The notes beneath the pieces are model-generated. The model had not been told where the DNA came from. It worked only from the letters and a program-made list of their open reading frames with translations, and made no database searches. Of a stretch of DNA of 64,000 nucleotides, positions 28,841 through 37,746 are shown in pieces. The stretch spans positions 62,001 through 126,000 of the forward strand of contig JABSOZ010000017.1 of NCBI GenBank assembly GCA_013215295.1. The letters run 5' to 3'. Source of the stretch: Colwellia sp. Lineage in GTDB: Bacteria > Pseudomonadota > Gammaproteobacteria > Enterobacterales > Alteromonadaceae. Each line of letters begins with the position of its first letter. The first letter of the stretch is position 1. A program made the translations under genes and the position numbers.

Positions 28841-29989
28841 ATGAAAAATTTACCAGACTTTACCGATTCATTAACGCAACTTATTGCCAGTGCTTCAATT
28901 AGCTCAACTCAAGAGAGCTGGGACCAAGGGAATTTAGCCATTATTCAACTTTTGGCTACATGGTTTGAGCAACTCGATTTTAGTATCGACATTCAAGCAG
29001 TTCCAGGAACGCGTAATAAATATAATCTTTTAGCAAAACTGGGGAGTGGTGAAGGTGGGTTGTTACTGGCAGGACATAGTGACACTGTTCCTTTTGATGA
29101 AAATCGTTGGCAGTCAGATCCTTTTAAAATTGTAAATCAAGATAATAAATTTTATGGTTTAGGTACGTGTGATATGAAAGGCTTCTTCGCTTTTATTTTA
29201 CAAGCTTGCAAGAGTTTAACGTCTAAGCAATTGAAAAAACCACTTTATATTTTAGCCACGGCAGATGAAGAAACTACTATGGCTGGAGCGCGTTTTTTCA
29301 TCCAAAATAAAGACATTAAACCTGATGTTGCCATCATTGGTGAGCCAACAAACTTGGTACCTGTCATCATGCATAAAGGCCACATGTCACATCGCATAAC
29401 TATTCAAGGCGAGTCAGGACATTCAAGTAAACCGAGCTTAGGCGTTAACGCTATTGAAATTATGCACCAAGTGATTGGCCAATTAATGCAACTTAAAGAA
29501 AAGCTTGCCCACAATTATAGTAATCAAGCCTTTGATGTAAAAGAGCCAACACTTAATTTAGGCGCAATACACGGCGGTGATAATGCCAACCGAATATGTG
29601 GACAATGCGTATTAGATATTGATATGCGTGCACTGCCCGGTATGGCTGACAGCGAACTTATTCAATTACTTGCTGAATCATTGAAACCTTTGGCAGAAAA
29701 ATATCCTAATAGGGTTTTCTTTGCTGAGCTTGACCCAAGCTCTCCTAGTTTCGAACAAAATAAATCAAGCGATCTCGTTTCATTAGCACAAGAGATAAGT
29801 GGTCATCAATGTTGTGCAGTAAATTACGCTACCGAAGCACCTTTCATTCAGCAACTAGGCTGTCAAACCATAGTGCTAGGTCCTGGTTCGATTGACCAAG
29901 CCCATCAGCCAAATGAATTTTTAGCACATAGTGAAATTGATAAAACTGACGTTATATTAGCGAAAATGATTCAACGCTATTGTCTCTAA
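28841..29989 (+). CDS. argE: Acetylornithine deacetylase
   Basis: Zinc-dependent M20-family enzyme that releases ornithine from N-acetylornithine in the linear arginine pathway. At 382 residues, metal ligands are visible in LLAGHSDTVPFDENRW (His and following Asp), GLGTCDMKGF, and the catalytic Glu in TADEETTMAGA; the dimerisation domain carries GHSSKPSLGVNAIE. Divergent from argCBFGH(A)A. The downstream region to 30293 contains GGA-loop hairpins and a terminator and would form its 3' untranslated region. Confidence 0.96.
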   Translation: MKNLPDFTDSLTQLIASASISSTQESWDQGNLAIIQLLATWFEQLDFSIDIQAVPGTRNKYNLLAKLGSGEGGLLLAGHSDTVPFDENRWQSDPFKIVNQDNKFYGLGTCDMKGFFAFILQACKSLTSKQLKKPLYILATADEETTMAGARFFIQNKDIKPDVAIIGEPTNLVPVIMHKGHMSHRITIQGESGHSSKPSLGVNAIEIMHQVIGQLMQLKEKLAHNYSNQAFDVKEPTLNLGAIHGGDNANRICGQCVLDIDMRALPGMADSELIQLLAESLKPLAEKYPNRVFFAELDPSSPSFEQNKSSDLVSLAQEISGHQCCAVNYATEAPFIQQLGCQTIVLGPGSIDQAHQPNEFLAHSEIDKTDVILAKMIQRYCL

Positions 29990-30044
29990 TTGTTGTTTAA
30001 TAGAGGCACATCATCGCTCTATTCCATCCATAACATCACGACAT

Positions 30045-30211
30045 TACCTACATGGAGTAGGTACTTATGATTTGTCTGGAACAAAAATGACGTGCAGGAA
30101 GCACTAATGCCGAGAAGGCATGGATGCCTAAGAACGGCCATGACCGTTGATGTGCAGGGATGCACTAATGCCTAGGAAGACAGGATGTCTGAGAAAGGCC
30201 ATCCTGAACAT
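30045..30211 (+). repeat. GGA-loop hairpin region with two 60-bp repeats
   Basis: TACCTAC-ATGGA-GTAGGTA (30045-30063) is followed by two units of exactly 60 bases, 30089-30148 and 30149-30208. Each unit has a hairpin GTGC(A)/(T)GCAC with AGGAA or GGGA in the loop, the shared CACTAATGCC, and a second hairpin AGGCA-TGGA-TGCCT (30116-30129) or AGACA-GGA-TGTCT (30078+100, i.e. 30178-30190). Stem arms differ between units but remain complementary while the GGA loop is kept. Seven GGA motifs fall on this strand between 30054 and 30186. It lies after argE and before a two-way terminator. Confidence 0.75.
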
Positions 30212-30262
30212 CGTCACTCTTTGCCATCCATGGCACCGTGACATACCGTTCATCCTGAACAT
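30200..30262 (-). repeat. Second locus of the 51-bp GGA-loop repeat
   Basis: On the minus strand ATGTTCAGGATG begins at 30262 and again at 30211, a 51-base period, with the hairpin TGCCA-TGGA-TGGCA (30222-30235) between. The sequence following the fabY terminator (CTTTTTTATGTTCAGGATGA) is the same as that following the pckA terminator at 9472, including the T-run. The 63 bases are one full unit plus a partial one. Confidence 0.8.
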
Positions 30263-30263
30263 A

Positions 30264-30293
30264 AAAAAGCAAAGCTATATCGCTTTGCTTTTT
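30264..30293 (-). terminator. Bidirectional terminator between argE and fabY
   Basis: AAAAAGCAAAGC (30264-30275) and GCTTTGCTTTTT (30282-30293) form a 12-bp stem with T-runs on both strands. It closes fabY (40 bases downstream of its stop) and can close argE transcripts from the other side. Confidence 0.88.
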
Positions 30294-30332
30294 ACTCACT
30301 TATATAAGGACTTATTCAGCGCTTAATAAAAG

Positions 30333-32234
30333 TTAAGTCATATCTTCAAACGGGTTATTGCTTGGTAATTCAATTGGATTTGTAAAACCTGTCATTGTAA
30401 TATTTTCAGTATTAATTTCAATGTCATCATCACTTAAAACACCCACACCAAATTTGTAAATTAATTCAAACTGTCCGTTATTGGCTTTTTCTTGATAAAC
30501 TTTTTGTTTCACTTCAGTACTGGCAAGTTTTTCTTTATAGCTAGTCATTGCTTCAATGCTGTAACGTTTTTCCAACATGGCGTTTGTTATGACTGGCGAA
30601 AGTAATGTTGCTGTGGCGTTATTACCACCAAAACCTTTCGAATTAATAAAAGCAACATCCATCGCTTCACAATGCCAGTGATCAAGTGCGATATTTAAAC
30701 GTTCATTATAAACATCGTCAGCGATTGACTTAATCGTTGTAATACCCGGCATAATATTGTGCGCAAAAACACCAAGTGCCATGGTAATTTGATCGCCACT
30801 TGCTGGAGCAATAGTGTGACCAACAAAGGCTTTTGGCGCAGCTATCGGCCAATTGTTGATATCGAACGTTTCAGCTAAACGATGATAAATTAAAGACTCT
30901 GTTACACGATTTTGCGGTGTACTCGAACCATGAGCAAGAACAAAGCTACGCTCCTGAACTGATTCTTCACCTAAAATACTTTTTGCGAGTGCCACTGATT
31001 TTGCCATAGTAATATAGTTACCAGGACCTGGAGCAGTAATAGACTTTTTAACGCCGTCAGCATTAATAAAAACATCTGCAACTGAACCTAGAGGTTTAGC
31101 ACCTAACTCAACCGTTAGCTCATCATCCATAATCACGAGAAAATGTGCAGCTTCACCAATAGTAAAACCACAGTTTTCACCAAATGGTCGACTGGTATTA
31201 CGATGATCAGCTTGACCTTCGGTAATGCCATCAAGTTTTTTCAAACCTTCTTCATTGGCCAACGCGCTCATATTACCGAAACCTTCAATAATTTCCGGTG
31301 TAATGGGACTTTCGCTGCTGCCAACAATAGCAACACGTACACGACCAGATTTAATATCTTGAATCGCGTTACGCAAGTTATAAAGAAAACTTGCACAAGC
31401 ACCTGTCGATGTTGACGTAGTGCCCACGCTGCCAGTGACATAACCATTGATAAAATCAGCAGACATGGTATTTAAACCTAATGCCAAATTTTTAGTTGTA
31501 ACACGATCGCCATTCAAGCGATTTTGTAACATGCCACCTAAACCTTCAGATTGCATTTGTCCAAATGCAGAAGATGAATAAGTACCGACGTGATCTGGGC
31601 TTACTTTTTCTAAAATTTCATCCCAACTAAAACCGGTTGAATGAATCGCGTCAGCCGCACCAAAAATAGTGGTTTGCAAACCACGTGGCTGATAACGGCT
31701 GTTATAGAGTTTAGATGGTTCAAAACCAGTGGGTAATTGTCCAGCAGCTTTAATTGGATTGTCACGATAACTGCTATGTTTAATTTCTAAATTATCAGTA
31801 ATTTCGACTTTAACGCGCTTATCTTCAAGTGCCGTTACTTTCCAAGAACGTGGGAGAGGCTTGGGTAATTCTTTCTCTTTTAATTCAAAAGTAATGTTTT
31901 CGCCACTTGGTGTAGCTGTGATTTTTGTATGGCAGTGCGTTGCGTCTGGATCGAAATGATTATTTTCAATTTTACGAATAAGTGTGCCCGCAAGGATTTG
32001 TTGGCCAAAACGACTTTCAACTTCACTTAATGCTACAGTATTACCTTGTGCATCAACTAATTTATCTTCTTGATACGTTAAAATGTTCATCAAGGTAGCA
32101 AGACCAACAAAAGTTTCTTGTCTTGCTTCAGCAGTCAACTTGTCGATAACAATGCGACGAAATCCTTGATGAAATGAGGTGCGGCCTGCAGCGTTAACGC
32201 CACCCATGCCAACAATAATAGGTAATGCAGTCAT
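30333..32234 (-). CDS. fabY: Long beta-ketoacyl-ACP synthase, FabY type
   Basis: Thiolase-fold condensing enzyme of fatty acid synthesis. The 633-residue length and the N-terminus IIVGMGGVNAAGRTSFHQGF resemble Pseudomonas aeruginosa PA5174 (FabY, about 634 residues), which condenses acetyl-CoA with malonyl-ACP to start chains. The catalytic Cys is in STGACASFLYN (about 279), and His residues in AHGSSTPQNRVTES and FVGHTIAPASGDQ complete a KAS I/II-like Cys-His-His triad. It is divergent from a GlxA-like regulator and near a FabH-family gene. Family membership is firm; the initiating role here is inferred. Confidence 0.85.
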   Translation of the reverse strand: MTALPIIVGMGGVNAAGRTSFHQGFRRIVIDKLTAEARQETFVGLATLMNILTYQEDKLVDAQGNTVALSEVESRFGQQILAGTLIRKIENNHFDPDATHCHTKITATPSGENITFELKEKELPKPLPRSWKVTALEDKRVKVEITDNLEIKHSSYRDNPIKAAGQLPTGFEPSKLYNSRYQPRGLQTTIFGAADAIHSTGFSWDEILEKVSPDHVGTYSSSAFGQMQSEGLGGMLQNRLNGDRVTTKNLALGLNTMSADFINGYVTGSVGTTSTSTGACASFLYNLRNAIQDIKSGRVRVAIVGSSESPITPEIIEGFGNMSALANEEGLKKLDGITEGQADHRNTSRPFGENCGFTIGEAAHFLVIMDDELTVELGAKPLGSVADVFINADGVKKSITAPGPGNYITMAKSVALAKSILGEESVQERSFVLAHGSSTPQNRVTESLIYHRLAETFDINNWPIAAPKAFVGHTIAPASGDQITMALGVFAHNIMPGITTIKSIADDVYNERLNIALDHWHCEAMDVAFINSKGFGGNNATATLLSPVITNAMLEKRYSIEAMTSYKEKLASTEVKQKVYQEKANNGQFELIYKFGVGVLSDDDIEINTENITMTGFTNPIELPSNNPFEDMT

Positions 32235-32360
32235 TTATAATTCTCTTTTAAACTTTAGTCGTAACTCTTACACTTAGTGTAAAAAGAAACGCTAACAATT
32301 AATTGTATTTTTCAGCCAAAAACCACACAATAACAGTCAAATGTTATAAAGGTTACTCAT

Positions 32361-33365
32361 ATGCCATTAAAAACAGGCCATAAAACTGTAAATGTTGCGT
32401 TGATTTTATATGATCACATGTTGGCAACCAGTGTAAGTTTACCTATTGAGATGTTAAGAGCCGGGGAAGCTTTTGCTCGTAGAGAAAATATAAGTTCGCC
32501 TAAGTTGAATATCGAAATGGTGAGCGAGACATTAGCCCCGGTCCGGACAAGAGCGCTCATCAAGTTATTTCCTGATGCCGATATTGAACATGCAAAAAGC
32601 CCAGACTATATTTTTATACCAAGCCTTTGGCGTAACCCTCGCCCGTTAATTAAAAAGCATCCCAAAATAGTACATTGGTTAAATAACATGTGGCAGCAGG
32701 GATCGACACTTATTGGTGGCGGTACGGGTGTTTGTTTTATCGCAGAGTCTGGATTGCTCGACCATCACTCTGCAACAACCCATTGGCATTATGTTGATCA
32801 ATTTAAACGAAATTATCCCAAGGTTGAGTTGAAACCAGATTTTTTTATCACCCAATCTGAACGCATTTACTGTGCAGCAAGTCTAAATGCCTTAGCCGAT
32901 ATTACTGTACACGTAATTCATCAGACTTACGGTGAGTCTGCTGCCCAGCATGTAGAACGAAATTTCTCGCATGAAATAAGAAAGCCTTATGAGGAACAAC
33001 GTTATTTAGAAGGAGCCGTTGATCGCCACCCTGACGAATTAATCACGCAAATTCAGTTTTGGATGCGAACCAACCTTTCATCGACATTAACACTTAACGA
33101 ACTTGCCTCACAGTTTGGTATTAGTCATAGAACGTTTAGTCGACGCTTTAAGCACGCCACAGGTGTTAAAGCATCGAGTTATTGGCAAAAGGTTAGAGTT
33201 GAAACGGTAAAAGATTTACTGTCATCGAGTAACTTGTCTATTCAAGAAATAGCTTTTCAAGTGGGTTATCAAGACCAAGGCCAATTAAGTCGTCTTTTTA
33301 AGCAACATTTAAAGCTGACCCCTCGGGATTATAGGGCGATGGTAAGAAAAAAACTTTTTACTTAA
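32361..33365 (+). CDS. GlxA-like AraC-family transcriptional regulator
   Basis: The 334-residue protein has an N-terminal DJ-1/PfpI-type domain (about 10-190, with the nucleophile-elbow-like GGGTGVCFIAESGLL) and a C-terminal AraC domain with two helix-turn-helix motifs (TLNELASQFGISHRTFSRRF and LSIQEIAFQVGYQDQGQLSR). It stands between and is divergent from fabY and runs toward the FabH-like gene, so control of one or both is plausible. The ligand is unknown. Confidence 0.88.
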   Translation: MPLKTGHKTVNVALILYDHMLATSVSLPIEMLRAGEAFARRENISSPKLNIEMVSETLAPVRTRALIKLFPDADIEHAKSPDYIFIPSLWRNPRPLIKKHPKIVHWLNNMWQQGSTLIGGGTGVCFIAESGLLDHHSATTHWHYVDQFKRNYPKVELKPDFFITQSERIYCAASLNALADITVHVIHQTYGESAAQHVERNFSHEIRKPYEEQRYLEGAVDRHPDELITQIQFWMRTNLSSTLTLNELASQFGISHRTFSRRFKHATGVKASSYWQKVRVETVKDLLSSSNLSIQEIAFQVGYQDQGQLSRLFKQHLKLTPRDYRAMVRKKLFT

Positions 33366-33470
33366 AAATGGCGATTACATCAACTAAAAGCACAGAAACA
33401 CTTGAATTTTGATTAAATAAGTAACATGGTACGACCACTGAAGTTGATAATTATTATCGGAGAATAATAC

Positions 33471-34589
33471 ATGTCTATCGTGATCAGTGGCACGGGGTTA
33501 TTTACCCCACCACATAGCATTTCAAATGACGAATTAGTTATCGCGTTTAATCAATATGTTGAAAATTATAACGCGGAAAATGAAGAAGCAATAAACAATG
33601 AGCAGTTAACGGCTTTAAAACCGTCTTCAAGTGAGTTTATTGAAAAAGCATCGGGCATTAAAAGCCGATATGTTATGTATAAAGACGGTGCGCTTGACCC
33701 TAAAAAGATGATGCCTTATGTGCCACAGCGTCGTGATGATGAATTATCAGCACAAGCTGAAATGGCTGTAGGTGCGGCAAGACAAGCGATGGCAGCAGCC
33801 AACAAAACGGCCGATGATATAGACTTAATTATCGTCGCTTGTGCATATACGCAACGCGCATACCCTGCTATAGCAATAGAAGTACAAAATGAATTAGGTT
33901 GCAAAGGTTGGGCTTACGATATGCTTGTTGCTTGTTCATCAGCAACATTCGGTATTATGAATGCCTCAAATGCTTTATATGGCGACACGGCAAAAACAGT
34001 TTTAGTGATTAACCCTGAACTCAACTTTCCACAAATTAATTTACGCGATAGAGACAGTCACTTTATCTTTGGTGATGTAGCAACGGCTATTATTGTTGAA
34101 AAACAAGAAACAGCAACTTCGAAGCATAGCTTTAAAATATTAACGAAGAAACCCATCACCACTTTTTCTAATAACATTCGTAGTAACTTCGGTCATACCA
34201 ATAAGTGTGATCCAGAAACCATGCTCGATAGCGATAAAATGTTTGTCCAACAAGGCAGAAAGGTATTTAAAGAAGTACTGCCGATGGTGTCCGAATTAAT
34301 TACAGATCAAATGGCAGAAGCCAATGTTGAAGCTAAAGACTTAAAACGCTTGTTCCTTCATCAAGCAAACATCAACATGAACAACTTTGTCGCGAAAAAA
34401 GTGTTAGGTCGTGATCCTATCGGTAATGAAGCGCCAATTATTTTGGACAAGTTTGCCAATACAGCTTCTGCTGGTTCAATTATTGCGTTTCACTTGAATC
34501 ATCAAGATCTGGTTGCAGGTGATAAAGCATTAATCTGTTCGTTTGGTGCGGGTTATTCGGCTGGCTGTATCGTTATAGAACATTTATAA
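33471..34589 (+). CDS. Beta-ketoacyl-ACP synthase III family protein (FabH-like)
   Basis: The 372-residue thiolase-fold protein carries the KAS III triad: Cys in DMLVACSSATFG (about 154), His in LFLHQANINMN and Asn in FANTASAGSI. It is longer than housekeeping FabH (about 317) and has an N-terminal extension and the segment MMPYVPQRRDDELS, as in the FabH2-like subgroup of Pseudomonas and marine gammaproteobacteria. An AGGAG-like sequence (CGGAGAA) precedes the ATG. It follows the GlxA-like gene by about 105 bases. Substrate chain length cannot be told from sequence. Confidence 0.85.
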   Translation: MSIVISGTGLFTPPHSISNDELVIAFNQYVENYNAENEEAINNEQLTALKPSSSEFIEKASGIKSRYVMYKDGALDPKKMMPYVPQRRDDELSAQAEMAVGAARQAMAAANKTADDIDLIIVACAYTQRAYPAIAIEVQNELGCKGWAYDMLVACSSATFGIMNASNALYGDTAKTVLVINPELNFPQINLRDRDSHFIFGDVATAIIVEKQETATSKHSFKILTKKPITTFSNNIRSNFGHTNKCDPETMLDSDKMFVQQGRKVFKEVLPMVSELITDQMAEANVEAKDLKRLFLHQANINMNNFVAKKVLGRDPIGNEAPIILDKFANTASAGSIIAFHLNHQDLVAGDKALICSFGAGYSAGCIVIEHL

Positions 34590-34666
34590 AAACATTACTC
34601 TGTTAATAGACATTCCTCCTTTTGATGAAATGATCATAAATTCATTTAAGAATATTATGAACAAGA

Positions 34667-34691
34667 GTCCACTTACATTCTGTAAGTGGAC
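34667..34691 (+). terminator. Perfect hairpin after the FabH-like gene
   Basis: GTCCACTTACA (34667-34677), loop TTC, TGTAAGTGGAC (34681-34691): an 11-bp perfect stem 78 bases after the stop. There is no following T-run, so it may be a weak terminator, an RNA-stabilising hairpin or a binding site. Confidence 0.45.
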
Positions 34692-34856
34692 GCATCAATG
34701 TCTTAATGTTTAATCGATGTTTTGGCTACAAGCAGACATGCTGATATTTGATAACGAGTGCAGGTTCAGTGTTTCTGATTGATACTAACGAGTAAAATGG
34801 TGTACTTTTAAATCACATCAGTCTGATGTTTGTTTTCAACAATTTATCCATCTTTA

Positions 34857-34985
34857 TTATTCTACAATAGCTACAGGCATAAACCTTTCAATTAATTCAA
34901 CTGGATAGATAGCTCTACCCTGTTGAATCGTATGATCACCTCTGTTAACGATAATCAAAGCTGAAGCCAAATCGCTGCCTTTATT
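34857..34985 (-). pseudogene. Possible C-terminal remnant of a lost protein gene
   Basis: The minus strand reads 41 residues with protein-like composition (SALIIVNRGDHTIQQGRAIY, then PVELIERFMPVAIVE) ending in TAA, but is blocked upstream by a stop at 34988 and lacks a start. An adjacent frame just upstream (EIIEALPYEIKAAIWLQL) is also protein-like, suggesting a frameshifted gene. The family was not recognised. Confidence 0.3.
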
Positions 34986-35310
34986 TCATAGGGCAAGGCT
35001 TCAATGATTTCACACTAATTTTATCTATTCGAAACCAACATTATCGTTGTTCTTGATTAACAGAAGGCTCCTTCTACCACTTCAACGCATCGGCAGTCCA
35101 CCTTGTCTCTTTACCATGGTTGATGGGCAAGCTATTCGGTATAAAAAACAAACAAAAAATATAATGAAAGATAGGATGATAAATATGACTGTTCGTATTA
35201 ACTCAATAGCCCGTTAAAAGCTAAAACTAGGGGCCTTCGCGATTTTCGAAAAGCTCAAAGTCAATAAATCGCATGCAGACATAGCGGTAAATTCAAGCAC
35301 TAGCCGTACT

Positions 35311-37038
35311 TTGCAGGGCCGATCTTCGGGACAGAATTGGCGCTTGATTTTATCAGTTATTTTACCCTTGTTTCTCTATGCCTGTGGCGGAGATTCGTCC
35401 GATCCTACGCCGCCGAAAGTTGTCGATATTCCTGAAAATCACACACCTATTGCCGAAGCTGATAGCGCAACAACTAACGAAAACACCACGGTTGAGATAA
35501 ACCTTGCGGCTAACGACAGCGGTTTGGAAGATACACCTTTGACTTACAGTCTTGCAGCGGCGGCTAACGGTACCGTATCGTTGAGTTCAGGAGGTCAGCT
35601 CAGTTACCTACCCGCTCAGAATTTCATCGGTACAGATAGTTTCATGTATACGGTAACCGACGCAGATGGTGAAAGCGCTACAGCACAGGTCAGTATCACT
35701 GTTATTGTTGCGCCAGACCTTATAATGGGACAAGTGACTTCAGCTGACCAACCTGTAGCGAATGCAACGGTGACCTTGTTATTTAATAATTCCATAGTAT
35801 TAAGTGACTCTGAAGGGCGATATTGCATCGAACTTACTGACGAATTGCCCATTGCAGAGGATGTTTTGGCCTTATCAATTACCGCAGATGGATACCGACC
35901 CAGAGAAGTCAATGTCGAGTTGAACAACGAAAACTCAATTGAGTTGATTGCACACAATGCTTACAAATACTTTTCCCCCGTACAATTAGATGATGGTATA
36001 GAAACAAGAGAGCTTACTGAGGTCAATATTGATAGCACTTTAATCAATGAATTAATGCAAAAAGTTGTTCAGCAAAACGAAAGTCTCGGTTATAAACAAG
36101 TTCACAGTTTACTGGTTTATAAAGATGGTGCGCTTGTTTTAGAAGAATATAACATCGGCAATGATGATTTTATCAATTTTGAAGATAATATATCCAGAGA
36201 CAGAACACGACCAGATAAACAATGGAGCCGTACTGACAAGCACTATATTGCATCGGTTAACAAAGCGCTGACTTCAACTATTACTGGTATTGCGCTGGAA
36301 GAATTTGGACTCAACGTTGACGACAAAATTTCAACCTTGTTGCCGCAACAATCCGAACTTTTTGATGACGCCAATAAAGCCGCTGTCTCCATTCATCATA
36401 TGCTTACTATGCAATTGGGGTTTGCATGGGATGAGTGGGGCAGTAATGACCTAGCTTTGCTATGGAAGTCTAACGATTTTACTGAGTTTCTTCTGAGTCG
36501 CAACAATGCGGGACCTGAATCCGCTTGGGTTTATAATAGTGCAAGCCCTAATATGTTGTTAAAGGGCTTAGATAATACCGTTAACGTTGACGGTGGCATT
36601 CGCACATGGGCAGACACAAATTTTTATAGCAAACTTGGTATCACAGACTACGAATGGATTGCACAGCCCGATGGTATACCTGAAGGTGCTGCACGTATGC
36701 ATATGCGACCGCGTGATATGCTAAAAGTGGGTATTACCTATCTCAATAATGGCGTTTGGAATAATCAACAAGTCATTCCAACTAGCTGGGTTGAGAAAGT
36801 ATCAACAGTACAAGTAACACCTTCAGCGGGCGATTATAGCTATTTCTTCTGGCATCGAACACTCAATGGTGTACCTTACATTTCAGCCGATGGCGACGGT
36901 GGACAATTCATTAATATATTCCCCGAACAAAACATGGTTATTGTAATGACACAAGGGAATTACCTTGAATGGCCACTATACGTTAATCAAGCAGATGACA
37001 TTATGGGTAACTATATATTGCCCGCTGTAGCGGATTAA
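35311..37038 (+). CDS. Modular lipoprotein with cadherin-like and serine beta-lactamase-like domains
   Basis: The 575-residue protein has a lipoprotein signal with lipobox LYAC (Cys about residue 25), a cadherin/Big-like repeat (about 40-130, TYTVTDADGES type), a carboxypeptidase-regulatory-like beta fold (about 137-205, GQVTSADQPVANATV), and a penicillin-binding/beta-lactamase-family hydrolase (about 245-570) with SVNK as SxxK, YNSAS as YxN, and DGDGGQFI replacing the KTG/HTG box. Probably a surface esterase or peptidase anchored in the outer membrane. The only start is TTG without a clear ribosome-binding site; the frame is open upstream to a TAA at 35215, beyond which an ATG at 35185 with AGGA lies in frame. 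The true start, or a nonsense mutation, is unresolved. Confidence 0.75.
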   Translation: MQGRSSGQNWRLILSVILPLFLYACGGDSSDPTPPKVVDIPENHTPIAEADSATTNENTTVEINLAANDSGLEDTPLTYSLAAAANGTVSLSSGGQLSYLPAQNFIGTDSFMYTVTDADGESATAQVSITVIVAPDLIMGQVTSADQPVANATVTLLFNNSIVLSDSEGRYCIELTDELPIAEDVLALSITADGYRPREVNVELNNENSIELIAHNAYKYFSPVQLDDGIETRELTEVNIDSTLINELMQKVVQQNESLGYKQVHSLLVYKDGALVLEEYNIGNDDFINFEDNISRDRTRPDKQWSRTDKHYIASVNKALTSTITGIALEEFGLNVDDKISTLLPQQSELFDDANKAAVSIHHMLTMQLGFAWDEWGSNDLALLWKSNDFTEFLLSRNNAGPESAWVYNSASPNMLLKGLDNTVNVDGGIRTWADTNFYSKLGITDYEWIAQPDGIPEGAARMHMRPRDMLKVGITYLNNGVWNNQQVIPTSWVEKVSTVQVTPSAGDYSYFFWHRTLNGVPYISADGDGGQFINIFPEQNMVIVMTQGNYLEWPLYVNQADDIMGNYILPAVAD

Positions 37039-37044
37039 CCTTGC

Positions 37045-37560
37045 ATTTACTCAGATGAAAAATCAGAATTATTTGATAAGCAAGCTACCATCGCTGAAAC
37101 AAGATTACAGGGTGATATCAAATGTAGTGCCCGTATTATATATTTAATATTAAAGCAGATTTACTCCATGATGCATTATGAATGAGAGTAAAATTGACTT
37201 GCGTGAAGCATACGTAGAATTACCACCTAATGAGTATATGCAAGTGCGCATTGGCCGACAAAATATTTTATGGGGCCTTGGTGATTTAATTGTCAGTAAT
37301 GATTTATTCCCTAAGGATTATAGCGGTCTGTACAGTGGCCGTGATGCAGAAGCTGAATATATGGTCAAATAAAAGCAACCAAAGTTGCTAAGATAAATAA
37401 CTTTCCAACGATAATGAATTCAACTGCTTACGATTATAATACCGGCAGTGTCACGACAGTAACTTGTGATGATGTTGCATTCGATATTGGCATAGACAAC
37501 TCGTTATATACCGAGCGTTATTTAAGAAACCCACCAACAAAGTGGTTTAAAAATTAACAA
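37045..37560 (+). pseudogene. Decayed outer-membrane protein gene (DUF1302-like)
   Basis: Three or four frame-shifted pieces read as one protein: ETRLQGDIKCSAR (about 37095-37135), IKADLLHDAL in another frame (about 37150-37175), an intact stretch of about 60 residues from 37187 (LREAYVELPPNEYMQVRIGR, then QNILWGLGDLIVSNDLFPKD), and a last piece up to the stop at 37558. The RIGRQ-xxx-WG-x-ND-FPKD pattern is like DUF1302-family outer-membrane proteins, which are several times longer. The ATG at 37178 is therefore not taken as a genuine start. Further fragments may run to about 37740. Confidence 0.55.
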
Positions 37561-37746
37561 AGTAAGACTTGTTATTTATGGGGTCGAGTGAAAGTAGCGT
37601 TTATGATGATACTGTAACTTTTACCCAAAAAACCAAACACTCGCCTAACACTAACTTACAGTTTTTCTGGTTTATCTAACGATTGGATCACTGAAACTTA
37701 CGGGCAAACAGAAGAAAATAGGTTCAAATGTTTTGCTGAGCTTATT

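Larger units (their letters stand above)
34590..35310. other. Gene-poor region with decayed sequence
   Basis: A 720-base gap with no intact gene. It contains a perfect hairpin at 34667-34691, a short frame on the minus strand at 34857-34985 that reads like the end of a protein, and, next to the following lipoprotein gene, an ATG at 35185 whose frame is stopped after ten codons. It looks like the remains of rearranged or lost genes. Confidence 0.5.

Noticed and set aside
37178..37372. 64-residue stand-alone gene
   Set aside because: Its sequence reads as the middle of a larger outer-membrane protein with matching pieces in other frames on both sides, so it is treated as part of a pseudogene.
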